Below, in pieces: positions 19,915-23,795 of a stretch of DNA of 23,795 bases; positions within the stretch are counted from its first letter, which is position 1; every line of letters starts with the position of its first letter. A program made the position numbers and the translations under genes. Below the pieces are notes generated by a model. It ran no database searches. It had not been told where the DNA came from and saw nothing but the letters and a program-made list of their open reading frames with translations. Source of the DNA: Bacillota bacterium (GTDB taxonomy: Bacteria > Bacillota > Clostridia > Christensenellales > UMGS416); NCBI GenBank assembly GCA_023422005.1, contig JAEZSC010000145.1, positions 1 through 23,795 on the forward strand, given 5' to 3'.

Positions 19915-22092
19915 TTATCCCGCTCTGGAAAGGAACCGGTCGATGATCTGCTGGCGGTACTCCTTGGAAAGCGACGCGAAGAACGCAGAGTATCCCGTCA
20001 CGCGCACCAGCAGGTCCGGGTAGCGGTCGGGGTTCTCGTGGGCCTTGAGCAGCCGCTCCTTGGTCAGGCAGTTCAGGTTGATCAGCGTGCCGCCCATGTG
20101 GTTGTGGGCGTGGATCAGCGCGATCAGCGCCTCTATGCCGCCGGCGTGGGCCAGCATCTCAGTGTCGATGTCCAGGTGCAGCGGCGCCGAGTTGCCGTAT
20201 CCCGGCTGCGCCTTGGCCACGGCCGTGGCCTTGAGCGACGGCGAGAACGTGTCCAGGCCGCGGGCAAAGCCGGGGTCGGGCTCGTTGGAGTGGCTGATGG
20301 CCTCGCCGGCGCGCCGCCCGTTGGGCGTTGCCCCAAGGTTGGCGCCCAGCTCCAGTATCGTGCCGTGGGAGAACATCCCCGGCAGGATGGGCAGGTTGTG
20401 CTTGGGCGTGCCGCTGCGCTTGCATGCGTGCACGAAGCAATCGCGCACCCGCAGCGCCCAGCTTTCCGCCAGCGAATTGGGGCTGCCGAAGCGCGGGATG
20501 TTCCGAAGCATCAGGCGCACGTCTTCCATGCCCTCGTAGTTGCGGTCCAGCGCCTCGTAGAGCTGCGCCCAGCTCAGGCGGCCCTCATCCACGACGCGCT
20601 GCTGGATGGCGGCCAGTGAATCGGCCACCGTGGCCAGCGCCACACCGTCGATGTTGAAGTTCAGGATGTCTACGCCGCCCTGGGAGCAGTTGAGACCCCG
20701 CTCCACCGGGCCGTGCATGAAGAGGTTATAGACGACTTCCGGCGTGTTGACGCCCACGAGCTCATAGTGGTGGTCATATCCGGCCTTGATGCTGTCCACG
20801 ATGATGCCTGTGTGATGGGCGAAGCGATCAAACAACGCCTCCAGCGAGGGGTTGGCGCGCACATCCTCCAGTGCGTGGGTCAGCGCGAAGGCCAGGTTGG
20901 CGCGGGTTACGTCCTGCAGCGGGTATTCACGGCCGGGCAGGGCGGTCCAGTTGCAACCCACCTTGGCCCTTTGCCGGGCCAGCTCCAGCGGGTAGCCGTT
21001 GCGGGCATAGCCCTGTTCGCAGCCTATGTTGCACGAGTAGTCCACACCGGAGCCATCCTCCAGTATGTATTCCAGGCTGCGGCGCAGCAAATCCGGGTTC
21101 ACGTCGTCGTGCACGCGCACGGCCATGTTCACGGGAATCCTCAGCAGGTGCAGCGCATCCAGGATCAGGAAGCTTAACCGGCTGGTCATGTCCCGGGAGC
21201 CGTCGGCTGTCAAGCCCGCGATCTGCGAGTAGTGGGTGTCGTTGAAGAACAGACTGGCCAGGTGCCACACGGCCTGCTCGTCGGTTACGCGGCCTTCGGC
21301 GATATCGCGCTCATACCAGGGCCGCAGCAATTCGTCCAACTGCTGCAGCGCGCCGCCCACGAAATAGGTGCGGTCCAGTGTCTGGAAGTGAGCCAGGAAC
21401 TGACAGGCCTCCCGCAGCGTGCGCGGCGGGTTGTCCACGAGCCACTCGTTCATTTCTGCCATTTCCAACAGGTTGGCGCGGGTGTCGGCGTCAGCCTCGT
21501 CCGCGGCCATGGCCCGGCACTGGGCGGCCAGCGCGGCGATCCATTCCTGCACGCCCAGCACGACCTGCTCCTCGCCATCGTAGAAGGCGGTGTCCGCCGG
21601 CGCGTTGAATTCGCGATAGTGGCGAATCTTTTCAAGGAGGCCGCCCCAACCCAGCTGCAGGCCGATGTTCATATCCGGCGCGCAGTGGTTCATGGCGCCG
21701 AAGCCCGGCCGCGTGTCATATTCCTTCCAGATGGGCACCAGATCCTGCGGAATCAGTTCCGGTGGCATGCGGATGGTCACATAGTTGCCGATGGGGCCTA
21801 TCCACGCGCCAGCCAGCGCGCTGTTGGCGTTCACATACTTGGGTATCTCCTGGAAAAACTTGCGCAGCGTGCGCCCGATGGGCACATATCCGCAGATGAT
21901 GCCATCTTCGCGATCGCTGGGCGCGGTGAATTTGAAATCGGGGTAATAGACGAATCCCCAATCGTCGAAGTCCATCTTCCCGCGGCCGATCAGACGGATC
22001 TTGACATCGTTGATGGCCATCTTGTCTTCATGCAGGCGCTGGATGCGCCCGGCGTACAGCGGCGACATCACCGCTCTCTCGGTATTCAGCAT
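19915..22092 (-). CDS. Glycyl radical enzyme of unassigned subfamily
   Basis: A 725-residue anaerobic radical enzyme of the pyruvate formate-lyase superfamily. The glycyl loop RVTGYS has Gly700, 25 residues from the C-terminus as in the family, followed by SLSKEYRQQIIDR. Other family blocks are ADSLAAI and GANLGATPNGRRAGEAIS. By position, the catalytic thiyl Cys is Cys380 in KVGCNWTALPGRE. Most diol dehydratases, CutC, HPAD and IslA enzymes read GCVE there; here Asn381-Trp382 replaces Val-Glu, so the usual catalytic Glu is absent. PFL itself has adjacent Cys-Cys, which is also not present. ATG 22092 follows AAGGGGGG; longer frames upstream run into the activase gene and were rejected. It is the last gene of an operon with its activase and a Gfo/Idh/MocA oxidoreductase, suggesting a sugar- or polyol-derived substrate. 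Confidence 0.92.
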   Translation of the reverse strand: MLNTERAVMSPLYAGRIQRLHEDKMAINDVKIRLIGRGKMDFDDWGFVYYPDFKFTAPSDREDGIICGYVPIGRTLRKFFQEIPKYVNANSALAGAWIGPIGNYVTIRMPPELIPQDLVPIWKEYDTRPGFGAMNHCAPDMNIGLQLGWGGLLEKIRHYREFNAPADTAFYDGEEQVVLGVQEWIAALAAQCRAMAADEADADTRANLLEMAEMNEWLVDNPPRTLREACQFLAHFQTLDRTYFVGGALQQLDELLRPWYERDIAEGRVTDEQAVWHLASLFFNDTHYSQIAGLTADGSRDMTSRLSFLILDALHLLRIPVNMAVRVHDDVNPDLLRRSLEYILEDGSGVDYSCNIGCEQGYARNGYPLELARQRAKVGCNWTALPGREYPLQDVTRANLAFALTHALEDVRANPSLEALFDRFAHHTGIIVDSIKAGYDHHYELVGVNTPEVVYNLFMHGPVERGLNCSQGGVDILNFNIDGVALATVADSLAAIQQRVVDEGRLSWAQLYEALDRNYEGMEDVRLMLRNIPRFGSPNSLAESWALRVRDCFVHACKRSGTPKHNLPILPGMFSHGTILELGANLGATPNGRRAGEAISHSNEPDPGFARGLDTFSPSLKATAVAKAQPGYGNSAPLHLDIDTEMLAHAGGIEALIALIHAHNHMGGTLINLNCLTKERLLKAHENPDRYPDLLVRVTGYSAFFASLSKEYRQQIIDRFLSRAG

Positions 22093-22118
22093 TAGGTGTT
22101 CCCCCCTTGGATGCTCGG

Positions 22119-23015
22119 TCATGCCAGATGGGCGTTGATGCCGTGGCTGCGCAGCAGTTCCACGGCGGCCTGGGTTTCCTGGGGTGCAGGGATGGCGATG
22201 GCGGTCTTGTCTTCGATGCCCAGCGCGGCGTATTTGCCCTCCCCCAGGCGGTGATAAGGCATCACTTCCACGCGCTCCACGGCCAAAGCTTTCAGTATAT
22301 CGGCCATGGCCTCGATCTCGCCGTCGTTGCACCCCGGTATATAGGGTATGCGCACGATGATGCGTTTTCCCGCCGCGCTTAAATTTTTTTGATTGCTCAG
22401 GATGCGCTCATTGCCGGCGCCGGTCAGCTTCCGGTGGGTTTCGCTGTCGGCGGCCTTCAGGTCATAGAGGAAGAGATCCGTGTGGTCCAGCACCTTTTCA
22501 AAGCTCTCCCAGGGCACGTTGCCCGCGGTGTCCACGGCGGTGTGGATGCCCTCGCGCCGGCAGGCGGCCAGTATCTCGCTAAGGAAATCCGCCTGCGTCA
22601 TGCACTCGCCGCCGGAGAAGGTCACGCCGCCGCCGGATTGTTCATAATAGGGCCTGTCGGTCAGGATGGAGACCAGCAGCTCTTCGGCGCTCACCTGGCG
22701 GCCCACGCCCACCAGCGCTTCGGCATAGCAGACGCCGGCGCACGCCAGGCATCCTTCGCAGAGGCTGCGGTCGATGCGGTGTGCGCCGGTCTCGTCCAGA
22801 ATATGAGCATGGGTGGGGCAGGCGTCAAAGCACCGCCCACACCCGATGCAGCGCTCCGGGTAAAATTCCACTTCCGGCCGCCGGGAGATGGATTCGGGGT
22901 TGTGGCACCACAGGCATCGCAGGTTGCAGCCCTTGAAGAACACCGTGGTGCGAATGCCCGGTCCGTCGTGGATGGAGAAGCGCTGGATGTTATAGATAGT
23001 CCCGGTCATGGACAC
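22119..23015 (-). CDS. Glycyl radical enzyme activating enzyme (radical SAM)
   Basis: A 298-residue activase that uses SAM and a 4Fe-4S cluster to install the glycyl radical on its partner enzyme. The radical-SAM motif is KGCNLRCLWC with Cys30, 34 and 37. A two-cluster ferredoxin insert follows: C56-IG-C59-GR-C62-FDA-C66 and C86-EG-C89-LA-C92-AGV-C96, the arrangement of the GRE-activase subfamily that serves dehydratases and decarboxylases, while the PFL activase lacks it. GGGVTFSGGE is the SAM-binding glycine motif. I favour GTG 23015, with GAGGG 5 nt upstream; ATG 23009 is the alternative. It begins 1 nt after the stop of the oxidoreductase and ends 26 nt before the GRE start, so the activase precedes its substrate enzyme. 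Confidence 0.94.
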   Translation of the reverse strand: MSMTGTIYNIQRFSIHDGPGIRTTVFFKGCNLRCLWCHNPESISRRPEVEFYPERCIGCGRCFDACPTHAHILDETGAHRIDRSLCEGCLACAGVCYAEALVGVGRQVSAEELLVSILTDRPYYEQSGGGVTFSGGECMTQADFLSEILAACRREGIHTAVDTAGNVPWESFEKVLDHTDLFLYDLKAADSETHRKLTGAGNERILSNQKNLSAAGKRIIVRIPYIPGCNDGEIEAMADILKALAVERVEVMPYHRLGEGKYAALGIEDKTAIAIPAPQETQAAVELLRSHGINAHLA

Positions 23016-23016
23016 G

Positions 23017-23795
23017 TTATCCCTCGATCTTCACGATGCGCTGCTCGCGATCGGCCTTATAAGCGTTCTCCAGCAGCTCGGTCAGGGCGATGCCGCGCTC
23101 GGTGTCATAGGGGATGGGCGTGCCGTTCAGGATGCCGTCGAACCACTGCTGCATAGCCATGGGCAGGGCCGCGGGCAGCTTGTCGATCAGCACCCAGCCG
23201 TCCACGCCGAAGTCGGTGCTGCGCACCTTGACCTGGCCGCCAACGCTGACCAATGCGCCCTTGGAGCCCAGCAGCTCAAAGCAGCCGGCATCGGCGGGAG
23301 ACACAAAGGACGTCTCCAGCACGGCGATGGCCTTGTTTTCGAACTCTACAACGCTGACGGCGTTGTCGTCGCCGGCGGGGGCATGGGTGCGGTTGAACAT
23401 GGAGGTGATGCGGCTGGGCTTGCCCAGCAGATAGGCCGCAGTGTACATCGGGTGGCAGCCCAGGTCCATCATGGCGCCGCCGCCGGTCTTCTCCATATCA
23501 TACCAGTGAGGGGGCAGCCAGCCGGCCAGGGAGCCGTTGTGGGCGTTGCGGAAGCGCATATAGTGGATGTCGCCCAGCGTGCCGTCTTCGATCAACTGCT
23601 TGGCATACTGCGCAAGGCCGGTTGTCAGGAAGGGGTGGGAGATCACGAACTTGACGCCGTTTTTGGCAACGGCTTCGGCGATCTGCTTGCACTCGGCCAC
23701 CGTGGGGGCCAGGGCCTTCTCGGTGAAGATGTGCTTGCCGGCGTTGGCGGCGGCCACCATCACGCGGCAGTGGTCGCTGGTGGGCGTGTCCACGA
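23017..23795 (-). CDS. Gfo/Idh/MocA-family oxidoreductase (partial, N-terminus beyond window)
   Basis: The C-terminal 259 or so residues of an NAD(P)-dependent sugar/polyol dehydrogenase. The visible part starts at VDTPTSDHCRVMVAAANAGKHIFTEK, the end of the Rossmann domain, with the conserved GKH-x-x-x-EK catalytic Lys. The GGGAMMDLGCHPMYTAAYLLG segment holds the family D-x-G-x-H motif. The N-terminal nucleotide-binding GxGxxG lies outside. It stops 1 nt before the activase start and so heads the glycyl radical operon. Family members act on inositols, glucosides, hexuronates and similar compounds; the specific substrate cannot be read here. Confidence 0.92.
   Translation of the reverse strand, partial: VDTPTSDHCRVMVAAANAGKHIFTEKALAPTVAECKQIAEAVAKNGVKFVISHPFLTTGLAQYAKQLIEDGTLGDIHYMRFRNAHNGSLAGWLPPHWYDMEKTGGGAMMDLGCHPMYTAAYLLGKPSRITSMFNRTHAPAGDDNAVSVVEFENKAIAVLETSFVSPADAGCFELLGSKGALVSVGGQVKVRSTDFGVDGWVLIDKLPAALPMAMQQWFDGILNGTPIPYDTERGIALTELLENAYKADREQRIVKIEG

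Noticed and set aside
19915..22332. 80-codon N-terminal extension of the glycyl radical enzyme
   Set aside because: It runs into the activase coding sequence in another frame and is Arg/Gly-rich noise; ATG 22092 has a strong ribosome site.

Overview
The window is high-GC, gene-dense DNA. It probably comes from an anaerobic Gram-positive bacterium of the Clostridia. The evidence is strong GGAGG-type ribosome binding sites before nearly every gene, sigma-A promoters of the form TTGACA-N17-TATAAT, an oxygen-sensitive glycyl radical enzyme with its radical-SAM activase, a Tn4451/TnpX-type large serine recombinase, an ArsR regulator, a YkuD L,D-transpeptidase lipoprotein and a secreted CAP protein. 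No rRNA or housekeeping block fixes the species. A host-associated or sediment clostridial lineage is an inference.

Layout. (1) 1-243: two tRNA-Ser genes (GCT and TGA) on the minus strand with their own promoter. (2) 419-3764: a GH116/DUF608 beta-glycosidase, then a small GT-A glycosyltransferase resembling the N-terminal domain of animal procollagen galactosyltransferases, in separate transcription units. (3) 3837-7803: a UroD-superfamily protein coupled to a SAM methyltransferase (minus strand), a divergent AraC regulator, and a second UroD-superfamily protein with its own promoter. The divergent promoters overlap physically and share a palindrome. (4) 7928-10286: two exported cell-wall proteins (CAP domain, YkuD transpeptidase), separated by an AT-rich stretch. 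(5) 10561-14928: a tightly packed operon of inorganic pyrophosphatase, ABC ATPase, ABC permease and two more UroD-superfamily proteins in which the zinc motif is altered or lost. (6) 14929-17066: a REP/MITE-like repeat cluster and a serine recombinase behind a 43-residue ORF. (7) 17183-19640: an MFS exporter overlapping a long ArsR-type regulator. (8) 19641-19914: repeat-like intergenic hairpins. (9) 19915-23795 (minus): an operon reading Gfo/Idh/MocA oxidoreductase (cut by the window edge), glycyl-radical activase, glycyl radical enzyme.

How it may work together. The window looks like accessory catabolism: glycoside hydrolysis, a sugar or polyol dehydrogenase feeding a glycyl radical enzyme, and four UroD-type proteins, a superfamily that includes the corrinoid methyltransferases MtaA and CmuA. 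The two most unusual items are the glycyl radical enzyme, whose catalytic-loop Cys is followed by Asn-Trp instead of the usual Val-Glu, and the set of four UroD paralogues whose metal motif runs from intact (HSC, twice) to HLD and ALD. No corrinoid-binding protein lies in the window, so the substrates of the UroD proteins remain open.
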